Assembly (NCBI GenBank): GCA_937888735.1 | Contig: CALASN010000204.1 | Coordinates: 1 to 12,278 of the forward strand | DNA from: UBA5499 sp002426275 | GTDB lineage: Bacteria > Bacillota > DTU084 | Reading direction: 5' to 3' | Length of the DNA: 12,278 nucleotides | Shown: one piece after another, positions 1-6,097 of the stretch | Layout: every line of letters starts with the position of its first letter | Numbering within the stretch: position 1 is the stretch's first letter | Position numbers and translations under genes: made by a program | Notes under the pieces: generated by a model | What the model saw: the letters and a program-made list of their open reading frames with translations, nothing else | Databases searched by the model: none | Told to the model about the DNA's origin: nothing

Positions 1-53
1 TTCAAGTCCGGTTCTGAGAGGGCCTGGGGGTGAGATCCCCCCGGGCTACTCAC
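1..53 (+). ncRNA. 3' end of an inner group II intron (end of domain V plus domain VI)
   Basis: The start of the window resembles the end of a group II intron. The 3' strand of domain V (AAGTCCGGTTC, 4-14) is followed by the linker TGAGAGGG and a GC-rich hairpin (GCCTGGGGG pairing with CCCCCCGGGC, loop TGAGAT), which is domain VI. It ends CTACTCAC at 46-53. Directly after it the sequence becomes maturase coding sequence, so this intron sits inside another intron's reverse transcriptase gene. The 3' border is placed by the pyrimidine-A-pyrimidine ending; one base of ambiguity (53 or 54) remains. Confidence 0.75.
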
Positions 54-659
54 CGTGTGGTGCTGGCCAAAAGTAAGCGGGCGGCAGAACGACTGCTTGA
101 ATCCGGCAGGAAATATCTTGAGGGAAAACTAAAACTCAAGGTGAATACGGAGAAGAGCAAGGTCGTGAGCGTGGTGGCAATCCGAAATTTTAAGTTTCTG
201 GGTTTTGCGCTGGGAAGGGGCAAGAATGGCTATTTCATTCGAGCCCACGCAAAATCCCTGAAGAAAGCAAAGCAGAAGCTGAAAGAACTGACTTCCCGCA
301 GTCAGGGCAGAAACGTTCGTGTGGTAATGCAGAACGTAAAGGTCTACATTCGCGGATGGCTTGGCTACTTTGGAATTGCAAGCATGAAAAGCACGATGGA
401 AGATTGGGATGGCTGGCTGCGCCGCCGTTTCCGGATGTATATCTGGAAACAATGGAAGAAGCCCAAAACGCGCGTGAAGAACCTGAAGAAGCTAGGTATG
501 CCAGACTGGCAAGCCTACCGAAACGGTAACACGCGCAAAGGCTATTGGGCGGTTGCCGGAAGCGGTATTCTCACACACACGATTACAAACAAAAGACTCG
601 CACAGGCCGGATACTACAGTATCCTTGACTGGTACGAGTCCCTGCACTTATGCGGTTGA
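54..659 (+). CDS. ltrA: Group II intron reverse transcriptase/maturase, 3' coding part only
   Basis: This codes for about 201 C-terminal residues of a group II intron-encoded protein, the enzyme that helps its intron splice and copies it into DNA. It opens with VVLAKSKRAAERLL, the stretch that normally follows the YADD active-site motif, then LKLKVNTEKSKVV and FKFLGFALGRGKNG (end of the palm). Next come a thumb/maturase X-domain region with VYIRGWLGYFGIA and a basic C-terminal region ending near LAQAGYYSILDWYESLHL. No HNH endonuclease domain follows. The YADD motif and everything before it are missing because the inner intron (1-53) interrupts the gene there. An open frame runs upstream to a GTG at 30, but those codons are intron RNA, not protein. 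The stop codon touches the outer intron's domain V. Active protein would need the inner intron to be spliced out. Confidence 0.85.
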   Translation, partial: RVVLAKSKRAAERLLESGRKYLEGKLKLKVNTEKSKVVSVVAIRNFKFLGFALGRGKNGYFIRAHAKSLKKAKQKLKELTSRSQGRNVRVVMQNVKVYIRGWLGYFGIASMKSTMEDWDGWLRRRFRMYIWKQWKKPKTRVKNLKKLGMPDWQAYRNGNTRKGYWAVAGSGILTHTITNKRLAQAGYYSILDWYESLHLCG

Positions 660-729
660 ACCGCAGTGTACCAAACGGTACGCACGGTGGTGTGAGAGGT
701 CAGTCACTCAATTAATGGGTGACCTCGAT
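659..729 (+). ncRNA. Domains V and VI of the outer group II intron
   Basis: Directly after the maturase stop is a hairpin fitting domain V: GTGTACC pairs with GGTACGC around an AAAC loop, extended by ACCG with CGGT across a bulge (about 660-689). The linker GTGTGAGAGG follows, then a second hairpin (GTCACTC with GGGTGAC, loop AATTAAT) fitting domain VI, and the ending CTCGAT at 724-729. These form the catalytic core and branch-point helix of a group II ribozyme. Assigned by pattern; the fold was not computed. Confidence 0.72.
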
Positions 730-1199
730 TAATAGGTGTAGCCGATACTGTAGCCTACCAGCGGATAGAGCTGTGTGGGATCATTTCCCCCTAAATATTG
801 ATCGATGCGAGCGCCGACGAAAAATTCTTGGGTAAAGCTGCCCAGCCCCACCCATTTGAAGCCTCCAAGCAGCGAGGTGCGCACGAGCTGATTTTCGTCC
901 CAGTTAATGTACTGGAGCTTGCCGCCGTACCAGGGACCTTGAAAGCTTTCAGCCACATACCGCCGCAGGCCCGCGCCAACGGCCGCGTAGGAGGCTTTCC
1001 CCAACTGGTTATCCCAGAGCACTGCACCGTCCAGAGAAAGGGAACGCTGGGGAGCGGTTTTCATTTCGTATTGCAGATTCATTTTGCCGGCGATAAAACC
1101 AACAGGCTCGATTTCAATGCTGCGGGAGAGAGCTTGACAGGCGGAACCCCACGCAGATGCGGCTATGGCGACGGCCAAAAGCAAAGACCTTTTCTTCAA
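729..1199 (-). CDS. Secreted beta-barrel-like outer membrane protein, unknown function
   Basis: 156 residues. The start is TTG at 1199, chosen because a perfect AAAGGAGG lies about 8 bases upstream. The N-terminus is a classic Sec signal peptide (MKKRSLLLAVAIAAS, likely cut after A23 in SACQA); no proper lipobox is seen. The mature part is rich in glycine and aromatics with alternating polar and hydrophobic residues (for example FIAGKMNLQYEMK, YAAVGAGLRRYV, VRTSLLGGFKWVGLG). It ends YSIGYTY, an aromatic C-terminus as in outer membrane beta-barrels that are recognised by the BAM machinery. About 130 mature residues would suit a small 8-strand barrel. I do not recognise the family; DUF3575-like or PagL-like folds are possible but no signature residues were found. 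The gene is divergent from the yitT-like gene, and the outer intron ends exactly on its stop codon. Confidence 0.7.
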   Translation of the reverse strand: MKKRSLLLAVAIAASAWGSACQALSRSIEIEPVGFIAGKMNLQYEMKTAPQRSLSLDGAVLWDNQLGKASYAAVGAGLRRYVAESFQGPWYGGKLQYINWDENQLVRTSLLGGFKWVGLGSFTQEFFVGARIDQYLGGNDPTQLYPLVGYSIGYTY

Positions 1200-1380
1200 A
1201 ATTGAATACCTCCTTTTTACAAAATCATTACTTTAGTATTCTCTTCCTAAGGCTTTTTTTCCTGCTAAAGACGGACGATGGCCAAAATCGTCAGTACGGC
1301 TTATGATTTTCAAGAGGCAGAACAATTCTTTTCCCAAGATAATTATTTGCAATTGGGAAAACGTCAATTTGTGGGAGTGC

Positions 1381-1409
1381 TTGTTCTTTTGAGCGCAGAG
1401 CGTTATACT
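1381..1409 (+). promoter_or_regulatory. Sigma-70-type promoter of the yitT-marR pair
   Basis: TTGTTC at 1381-1386 and TATACT at 1404-1409 are separated by exactly 17 bases. Transcription would start near 1416. This is upstream of the TTG start at 1434 and downstream of most of the open frame that extends back to 1278, so it supports the shorter protein. Confidence 0.62.
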
Positions 1410-1433
1410 AAAGGCATGACAAGGGGGATAGCC

Positions 1434-2288
1434 TTGAAAATCAATAGGGAATTGCCTTGCATAATTGCCGGCGGTCTGCTTGCCGCATTCACTGTGAACA
1501 GCATTTTAGTCCCGAATCACTTTCTGTCGGGAGGAGTCTCTGGTCTGTCCATACTTTTGCATTATCTTTTGGATTTACCTGTGGGCGCCTTTGTCTTGAT
1601 TTTGAATATTCCGCTTTTTTGGCTCGGGAAACATTATTTCCCGTGGCCGTTCATTTTCCGGAGCCTGCTGGGCATGCTAGCATTTTCGGGTTCGTTGTTT
1701 TTGACCAGGGGTTTGTATGCGTTTCAAAGTTCGGATCTGTTTTTGGTCTCCCTCTTAGGTGGTCTAGGCACAGGGATCGGCTACGGGCTGATTTACTCCA
1801 ATCGTTCCACAGTGGGAGGCACAGACATTGTAAGCACCATCATGTGCCGTAAGTTTTCCCTGGGCCTGGGGACAATCAACTTTGCGATCAATCTCATGCT
1901 GTTGTCCCTTTCGCTGTTGTTTTTTCCGCTGCGAATTGTGGCTTATACGGTTTTTTCCATGTATATTACGTCGCTTGTGGTGGACAGGATGCAATTGGGA
2001 TTCAATGTCAGCAAAATGGTGCTGGTGATTTCATCTGCTCCTGAACCATTGGTAAAAGAAATCATCAAAAAACTGCATCGCGGCGTTACATTGCTGGAAG
2101 GACAGGGGGGATTTACACATGAAAACAAGCGGGTGATCCTCACTACGGTAAGTTTATTGCAATTGTCCAAACTCAAACAATTGATTAGCAAGGTGGATTC
2201 TCAGGCGTTCGTAATAGTGACCGGTACCAGCGAAGTATTGGGGAGAGGGTTTAAGACGATGTACGACGAAATCCTGGATCTCACTTGA
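1434..2288 (+). CDS. YitT family membrane protein (DUF161 plus DUF2179)
   Basis: 284 residues from TTG at 1434. This start has AAGGGGG at 1422-1427 at good spacing, gives the normal family length of about 280-290, and fits the promoter at 1381-1409. An in-frame ATG at 1416 has poor ribosome binding site spacing and lies at the likely transcription start. The N-terminal two thirds hold about five or six hydrophobic segments with family motifs: LSGGVSGLSILLHYL (31-45) and NRSTVGGTDIV (123-133). Residues from about 190 on form the soluble DUF2179 domain (GVTLLEGQGGFT, FVIVTGTSEVLGRGF). The family lies in the cytoplasmic membrane; its substrate is not established. The marR-like gene follows after 12 bases and is probably co-transcribed. 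Confidence 0.88.
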   Translation: MKINRELPCIIAGGLLAAFTVNSILVPNHFLSGGVSGLSILLHYLLDLPVGAFVLILNIPLFWLGKHYFPWPFIFRSLLGMLAFSGSLFLTRGLYAFQSSDLFLVSLLGGLGTGIGYGLIYSNRSTVGGTDIVSTIMCRKFSLGLGTINFAINLMLLSLSLLFFPLRIVAYTVFSMYITSLVVDRMQLGFNVSKMVLVISSAPEPLVKEIIKKLHRGVTLLEGQGGFTHENKRVILTTVSLLQLSKLKQLISKVDSQAFVIVTGTSEVLGRGFKTMYDEILDLT

Positions 2289-2300
2289 GGAGCATGGCGG

Positions 2301-2828
2301 ATGAAAAGAGATAATCTGCTTCATTTACTGATTTTATTCAATAAGTTGATAAATGTTAGCCTTTTTGGTTTCGTAGCGGATGATAAATCTCCGATCACGT
2401 CTTCGCAATTGCTTTGTTTGCGCTATCTGTACTTGCATCCCAAGATAACAGCCAGCGGCCTGGCCAAGGGGCTAAACATCAGCTGCGGCGCCACCAGCCG
2501 GCTGGTGGATCGACTGGAACAAAAGGGCTTTGTCATTCGCGATACTCCATCCGACGACAGGCGAGTACATGAACTGCTCCTTAGCCTCAAGGGAAGAGCG
2601 CTGTTGGAAAAAGCGGCTTCTCGGCTGGAGAAAAACTTTCGGTCTTTGCTCGCAAATTTCACTCAGGAAGAGCAGGCGGCAATGGAAAAATTCTTCCGCG
2701 CGTTTTTGCAAAAGTGCATAAATGATCCCCAAATTGCGACCGAAGTTTGTTTGGGTTGCGGCATCTTACATAATCCGGATTGTCCGGGAAACCTCGGGGA
2801 ACTTTCCGAGACGCAGCTTGAACGGTAA
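2301..2828 (+). CDS. MarR family transcriptional regulator with a C-terminal cysteine cluster
   Basis: 175 residues, ATG preceded by GAGGAG about 9 bases upstream. The middle is a MarR winged helix-turn-helix: ITSSQLLCLRYLYLHPKITASGLAKGLNI, recognition helix around 61-75 (SCGATSRLVDRLEQKGFV), and the DxR wing signature SDDRRVHELLLSLKG (84-98). Such proteins usually bind DNA as dimers and repress nearby genes until a ligand or oxidant is sensed. The unusual part is the tail: C139, C150, C153 and C161 (CLGCGILHNPDC) form a cluster outside the core fold that could bind a metal or Fe-S cluster or act as a redox switch; this is inference. It follows the yitT-like gene by 12 bases and is closed by a strong terminator, so it may regulate its own operon. 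Confidence 0.88.
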   Translation: MKRDNLLHLLILFNKLINVSLFGFVADDKSPITSSQLLCLRYLYLHPKITASGLAKGLNISCGATSRLVDRLEQKGFVIRDTPSDDRRVHELLLSLKGRALLEKAASRLEKNFRSLLANFTQEEQAAMEKFFRAFLQKCINDPQIATEVCLGCGILHNPDCPGNLGELSETQLER

Positions 2829-2833
2829 TCCCA

Positions 2834-2866
2834 GCTGCTCCTTTTTCATTAAGGAGCGGCTTTTTT
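2834..2866 (+). terminator. Rho-independent terminator of the yitT-marR operon
   Basis: A 10-bp stem (GCTGCTCCTT at 2834-2843 with AAGGAGCGGC at 2851-2860, one G-T pair) with a 7-base loop is followed by six T at 2861-2866. It starts a few bases after the marR stop. The third intron begins only four bases after the T run. Confidence 0.9.
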
Positions 2867-2869
2867 AAT

Positions 2870-3365
2870 GTGCGCCCGGCATGGGCGCAGTCCAACGGGT
2901 GAAAGTCCCGGATGCGGGTTGATAGTGCCAAGCACATAGCCAAGGGCAAGGGTGTCCACCGCGAGGCGGAATCTGAAGGAAGCCGGAGGTAAACTTCTGG
3001 TGAGCAAGAAAGCGGACAGGAAGATTGAAATGCTAGCCGAGGTGCTGAACCCCACTTTTCGAGGATGGATGAACTATTTGGTAAATTCAGCCACTCCGCA
3101 ATGAAACGTGCGCTCGGTTGTGTGCAGAGACGACTGAGAAAGTGGGCAATGTGCAAGTACAAGAATTTTCGTGGTCATAGACACCGGCCGAAGAATGGCT
3201 GAAGCAAGTAAGGAAAAGAGAACCCAGGATGTTCGCACATTGGGCTCTCGGTGGAAATCTTTAGTATGCGTGAATGATAGGAGCCGTATGAATCGAGAGA
3301 TTCACGTACGGTTCTGTGAGAGCATTGGGTCGGCTACTCAAACAATGGGTAGTCTCCTACCCGAT
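2870..3365 (+). mobile_element. Internally deleted group II intron remnant
   Basis: The 5' end GTGCGCCCGGCATGGGCG at 2870 is a standard group II intron start, followed by typical domain I sequence to about 3000 (GGTGTCCACCGCGAGGCGG, GGAAGCCGGAGG). The sequence then jumps into the end of a maturase gene (about 3000-3264), and closes with a textbook 34-base domain V at 3281-3314 (AGC triad, GAGA loop) and a domain VI hairpin ending CTACCCGAT at 3357-3365. The length is about 496 bases against about 2 kb or more for a full intron. The rest of domain I, domains II-III and most of domain IV with the gene are lost, so self-splicing is unlikely. It lies directly behind the T run of the marR terminator, and its last nine bases overlap the end of the convergent oxidoreductase gene. 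Confidence 0.88.
3000..3264 (+). pseudogene. Maturase C-terminal fragment, frameshifted
   Basis: This is the remaining end of a group II intron-encoded protein. Three frames must be joined to read it: KIEMLAEVLNPTFRGWMNY (3021-3077), FGKFSHSAMKRALGCVQRRL onward to RGHRH (3077-3184), and AEEWLKQVRKREPRMFAHWA (3187 on) ending in TAG at 3262-3264. The shifts are at about 3077, in a Y-F-G codon run that has lost one base, and at about 3185. The reverse transcriptase core is entirely absent. The protein cannot be functional. Confidence 0.85.
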
Positions 3366-4487
3366 CTCGATCCAGCGGCCTGCTGCCTGAGAGGCTGCGG
3401 CAGCTGCCAACACTTCCTGGACTCTCAGCCCGTCTAGAAAAGTCGCGCCTATGCTTTGATAAGTATCGTCCTGTAGGCTCCGCAGCAGATCGTACTGGCT
3501 TGCCAGATGAAACCGCAGCCAACCCACGGGAGCTTTAGGGGATGGGAAAACAGCGGGTCTCCCATAGCGCGCGACGGTAGGTATTTTTTTGAAGCCTTGA
3601 CTGCCGCCCAAAGGTTCTTCTGAGCCTTTGCCCTCATAAAACCAAAGCCAATTTGGTTCCATGAGCTTGAACCGCAGCGATCCTTCTGAGCCGTGAAGCT
3701 CGAACCGCAGATCGTCTTCACTGCCGGCAGCCAGCCGCGAGGCTTCAATGACGCCTTGCGCTCCGGACGCCATTTTCACCATCAGCAAAGCCACGTCGTC
3801 CAGCTCCACTTTTTCCATGGTCCCGTCGGCCAGAGGCCTATAAGGGATGAAAGTTGGCAAAGAGGCAAAAACGGCTTTATATTCTCCAACCAAAAAACGT
3901 AAAAGGTCGACCAGATGCGATCCCAAATCGAAGAGGGCGCCGCCTCCGCTTTGAGCCTTATCCAGACGCCAAGTGAGAGGACGTTTGGGATCTAGGTAGC
4001 CGGAATGAAGATATTGGGCCCGAAAATGAATAATGCTGCCCAGAGCGCCTTGGGAGATGAGCTCCTTAGCCCGCAAGACTGCCGGTACAAACCGGTATTG
4101 AAAGGCAATCTGGCCTTTGAGGTGCCGCTCCAGCGCCAAGGCATGCAGCTGTTTGGCTTCTTCTTCATTCAAGGCCAATGGTTTTTCAGCGTAAACGTGT
4201 TTTCCGGCCAAAAGAGCGGCGCTGATCATGGGATAATGCAGATAATTGGGAGCGCAGCAGTCGATAAGCTCTATTTCCGGTCTTGCCAGCAGCTGCCGGT
4301 AATCCTCTGTGGTGGAGATTCCCGGACAAAGAGCCGCAGCCTGGAGGCAAGACCGGCGCGAATGCGCTGCCACGCCTAAAACCGCATATTGCGGCGCTGG
4401 ATCGTAAAAAAAAGGCAGAGTATGATAACAATACAGATGAACCTTCCCGATTGAGCCGGGACCAATTAAGCCAATTCCCAAAGCCAT
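3357..4487 (-). CDS. Gfo/Idh/MocA family NAD(P)-dependent oxidoreductase
   Basis: 376 residues, a full family length. ATG at 4487 has GAGGTGAT about 6 bases upstream. The N-terminal Rossmann domain has GIGLIGPGSIG (4-14) for NAD(P) binding. EKP (101-103) and the sequence GGGALFDLGSHLVDL (181-195) with D187 and H191 are the usual catalytic and sugar-binding hallmarks. Family members oxidise or reduce sugars, inositols or nucleotide sugars in the cytoplasm; the substrate here cannot be told. It is divergent from the polysaccharide genes, so a role in making or recycling an unusual sugar is plausible but unproven. Its last two codons (I, G) and TAG stop lie inside the 3' end of the intron remnant, so the original C-terminal residues may have been replaced. 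Confidence 0.9.
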   Translation of the reverse strand: MALGIGLIGPGSIGKVHLYCYHTLPFFYDPAPQYAVLGVAAHSRRSCLQAAALCPGISTTEDYRQLLARPEIELIDCCAPNYLHYPMISAALLAGKHVYAEKPLALNEEEAKQLHALALERHLKGQIAFQYRFVPAVLRAKELISQGALGSIIHFRAQYLHSGYLDPKRPLTWRLDKAQSGGGALFDLGSHLVDLLRFLVGEYKAVFASLPTFIPYRPLADGTMEKVELDDVALLMVKMASGAQGVIEASRLAAGSEDDLRFELHGSEGSLRFKLMEPNWLWFYEGKGSEEPLGGSQGFKKIPTVARYGRPAVFPSPKAPVGWLRFHLASQYDLLRSLQDDTYQSIGATFLDGLRVQEVLAAAAASQAAGRWIEIG

Positions 4488-4508
4488 GCGTCTATCACCT
4501 CAAGCTCT

Positions 4509-4514
4509 ATTATA
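4509..4514 (-). promoter_or_regulatory. Probable -10 box of the Gfo/Idh gene
   Basis: On the minus strand TATAAT is perfect and lies 21 bases upstream of the ATG at 4487. No convincing -35 is visible at normal spacing (a pyrimidine-rich TTTCTC or TTCTCC sits there), so an activator or an unusual -35 may be used. Confidence 0.45.
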
Positions 4515-4546
4515 CACGAAGCAGGGAAAAGGAGAAATAGCATCTC

Positions 4547-4574
4547 TTGCAGGAAAAACCGGGACAAGTATCGT
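4547..4574 (+). promoter_or_regulatory. Candidate promoter of the polysaccharide gene set
   Basis: TTGCAG (4547-4552) and TATCGT (4569-4574) are 16 bases apart, and an AT-rich TATTATTACTTAAG overlaps and follows. This lies 38 bases upstream of the GTG at 4613 in the divergent intergenic region. The match is only moderate. Confidence 0.33.
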
Positions 4575-4612
4575 ATTATTACTTAAGATAGCATTTGTTT
4601 GGAGGGAAGGCC

Positions 4613-5971
4613 GTGATCAGCCGTTCAAATGTGCATCCTAAAACGCTGCTCTATTTGCTGGGAGATCTGCTGTGTTTAAATTTGGGATTGCTGCTGGCCT
4701 TTTGGCTACGGTTCGGCACTGAAATTAAACCGGATAACTTGCAGGCGCTGACGCGAATCTTACCTTCGCTGAACGTGCTTTATTTTGTTTTGCTTTGGGG
4801 TTTCGGCTTTTATTCTTCGGCTTGGAAAAGCACGACCGAACTTGTTTCCAGTATTTTGCTGACCTCAGTTTCAACGGCTATTTTCGCTATGGCTTTGGCT
4901 TTCTTCCTGCGCGGTTTTGCCTTGCCCAGAAGCATTGTGCTGGTTGGGTTCAGCTGCATCTTCGTTCTGCTTTTACTCTGGCGGCTCGGCTTGAAACGGC
5001 TGGAAGAAAAAAAGACAGGACAGCAAAACGTGTTATTGATCGGCGAGGGACAGCATGTTTTGGAAATGGTCTCCAAATTCTTGCGCATGGGAGAGAAATA
5101 CCAGCTGGAAGTGGTTGCCCCCACAGAGCGCGCCAAACTGGCTCAATTATTCCCGCAAGCGGATTTAATCTGTTTTCATAGCGAGCTTGCAGCTGAACAG
5201 AAAAAACATTTTTTCAAAATGTGCGTGGAGGAAAACAAACAAGCGGTGATCGTTCCGTCGCTGGAGGACATCTTGCTGCTGGGAGCGCATCTGGATCGAG
5301 TGGACGATCAGCCCATCTTGAGGCTGGAAAGCCTTGGCCTCACTCCTCGCCAGCAGTTGCTGAAGCGAGCGTGCGATCTGGTGCTCTCGCTTTTTCTCCT
5401 GTGTTTGGCTGCCCCGGTATTCTTTGTGATTGCGCTGTTAGTTAAGCTGTCTTCTCATGGTCCTGTATTTTACGTGCAGGAGCGCTTAGGGCAAGGGAGA
5501 AAACCGTTTCGCTTAATTAAATTTCGAACCATGGTTGTGAATGCCGAACAGAGGAGCGGTCCTGTTCTGGCATCCGCCCAAGACCCGCGCATCACCAGGA
5601 TCGGTCGCGTGCTGCGCGCCACCAGGCTGGATGAATTGCCTCAATTGATGAATATTTTTCTGGGTCAGATGAGTTTTGTCGGTCCGCGGCCGGAGCGTCA
5701 GTTTTTCGTGGAGCAATTTGAGGAAAGCCTGCCCGAGTATCGCTACCGAATGTTAGTTAAGCCTGGTTTAACGGGTTTGGCTCAGGTTTTAGGCAAGTAT
5801 ACCACAGATGTTGACGACAAACTGCGTTACGATTTAATCTATATCCGCAGTTACTCGCTGCTGCTGGATTTTCAAATTATGTTGTTAACCTTCCGGGTGA
5901 TCTTAATGCCCGGCAGCGCCAGAGGCAGCGAACTGGATAAATCTCTCTTTCAGCTCCGCTTTCGCGCGTAG
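4613..5971 (+). CDS. Polyprenyl-phosphate sugar-1-phosphate transferase (exopolysaccharide type)
   Basis: 452 residues from GTG at 4613, chosen because GGAGGG (4601-4606) is 6 bases upstream. An in-frame TTG at 4595 would place that site inside the gene. It is an initiating phosphoglycosyl transferase that moves a sugar-phosphate from a nucleotide sugar to undecaprenyl phosphate in the membrane. It has four N-terminal membrane segments (about 11-34, 50-68, 79-100, 106-125), a Rossmann-like central region (NVLLIGEGQHVLEMV, 139-153), another hydrophobic segment (254-280), then the catalytic domain. That domain shows KRACDLVLSL, GPVFYVQERLGQ, KPFRLIKFRTM (297-307), DPRITRIGRVLR, LDELPQLMNIFLGQMSFVGPRPE and KPGLTGLAQV. 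The site often written D-A-E after FRTM reads N-A-E here (310-312), a variation of unclear meaning. It heads the polysaccharide set. Confidence 0.92.
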   Translation: MISRSNVHPKTLLYLLGDLLCLNLGLLLAFWLRFGTEIKPDNLQALTRILPSLNVLYFVLLWGFGFYSSAWKSTTELVSSILLTSVSTAIFAMALAFFLRGFALPRSIVLVGFSCIFVLLLLWRLGLKRLEEKKTGQQNVLLIGEGQHVLEMVSKFLRMGEKYQLEVVAPTERAKLAQLFPQADLICFHSELAAEQKKHFFKMCVEENKQAVIVPSLEDILLLGAHLDRVDDQPILRLESLGLTPRQQLLKRACDLVLSLFLLCLAAPVFFVIALLVKLSSHGPVFYVQERLGQGRKPFRLIKFRTMVVNAEQRSGPVLASAQDPRITRIGRVLRATRLDELPQLMNIFLGQMSFVGPRPERQFFVEQFEESLPEYRYRMLVKPGLTGLAQVLGKYTTDVDDKLRYDLIYIRSYSLLLDFQIMLLTFRVILMPGSARGSELDKSLFQLRFRA

Positions 5972-5982
5972 GCCCCTGGTCA

Positions 5983-6018
5983 GAGCTTTTCACCGCCGGC
6001 CGGGAGAGCGGTGTGCTC
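5983..6018 (+). other. Hairpin between the sugar transferase and ligase genes
   Basis: CACCGC (5991-5996) pairs with GCGGTG (6008-6013) around an 11-base loop. An outer GAGC (5983-5986) pairs with GCTC (6015-6018). No T run follows, so it is unlikely to be a simple terminator. It could tune the downstream gene by RNA processing or attenuation. Confidence 0.4.
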
Positions 6019-6097
6019 ATGAGACTTTCTCCTAATCGTAGAATTGTTCGCTCTGATTACAATGCAAGCTTTGTCGGCAATGAAGGGAGAAATATTT

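Larger units (their letters stand above)
1..729 (+). mobile_element. Outer group II intron, 3' portion, interrupted by a second intron
   Basis: This is the 3' part of a group II intron whose 5' part lies outside the window. In order it holds the tail of a different, inserted intron (1-53), the 3' part of its own reverse transcriptase/maturase gene (54-659), and its RNA domains V and VI (about 659-729). The 3' end reads CTCGAT at 724-729, a typical group II ending. The intron is on the + strand and abuts the convergent beta-barrel gene, supplying the last base of that gene's stop codon. The exact class cannot be fixed here; the maturase shows no HNH endonuclease domain, which fits the endonuclease-less bacterial classes. 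Whether it still splices depends on the unseen 5' half. Confidence 0.82.

Noticed and set aside
30..53. N-terminal residues of a 209-residue protein starting at GTG 30
   Set aside because: These bases form domain VI of the inner intron; homology to maturases begins only at about 57.
2659..3162. 167-codon open frame on the minus strand
   Set aside because: It runs antisense across the marR gene, its terminator and the intron remnant, with low-complexity, non-protein-like sequence and no ribosome binding site.
3171..3437. 88-codon open frame on the + strand
   Set aside because: It runs through intron domains V-VI and antisense to the Gfo/Idh gene; no protein features.
4005..4379. 124-codon + strand frame inside the Gfo/Idh gene
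   Set aside because: Shadow of a clear family member on the other strand with intact motifs.
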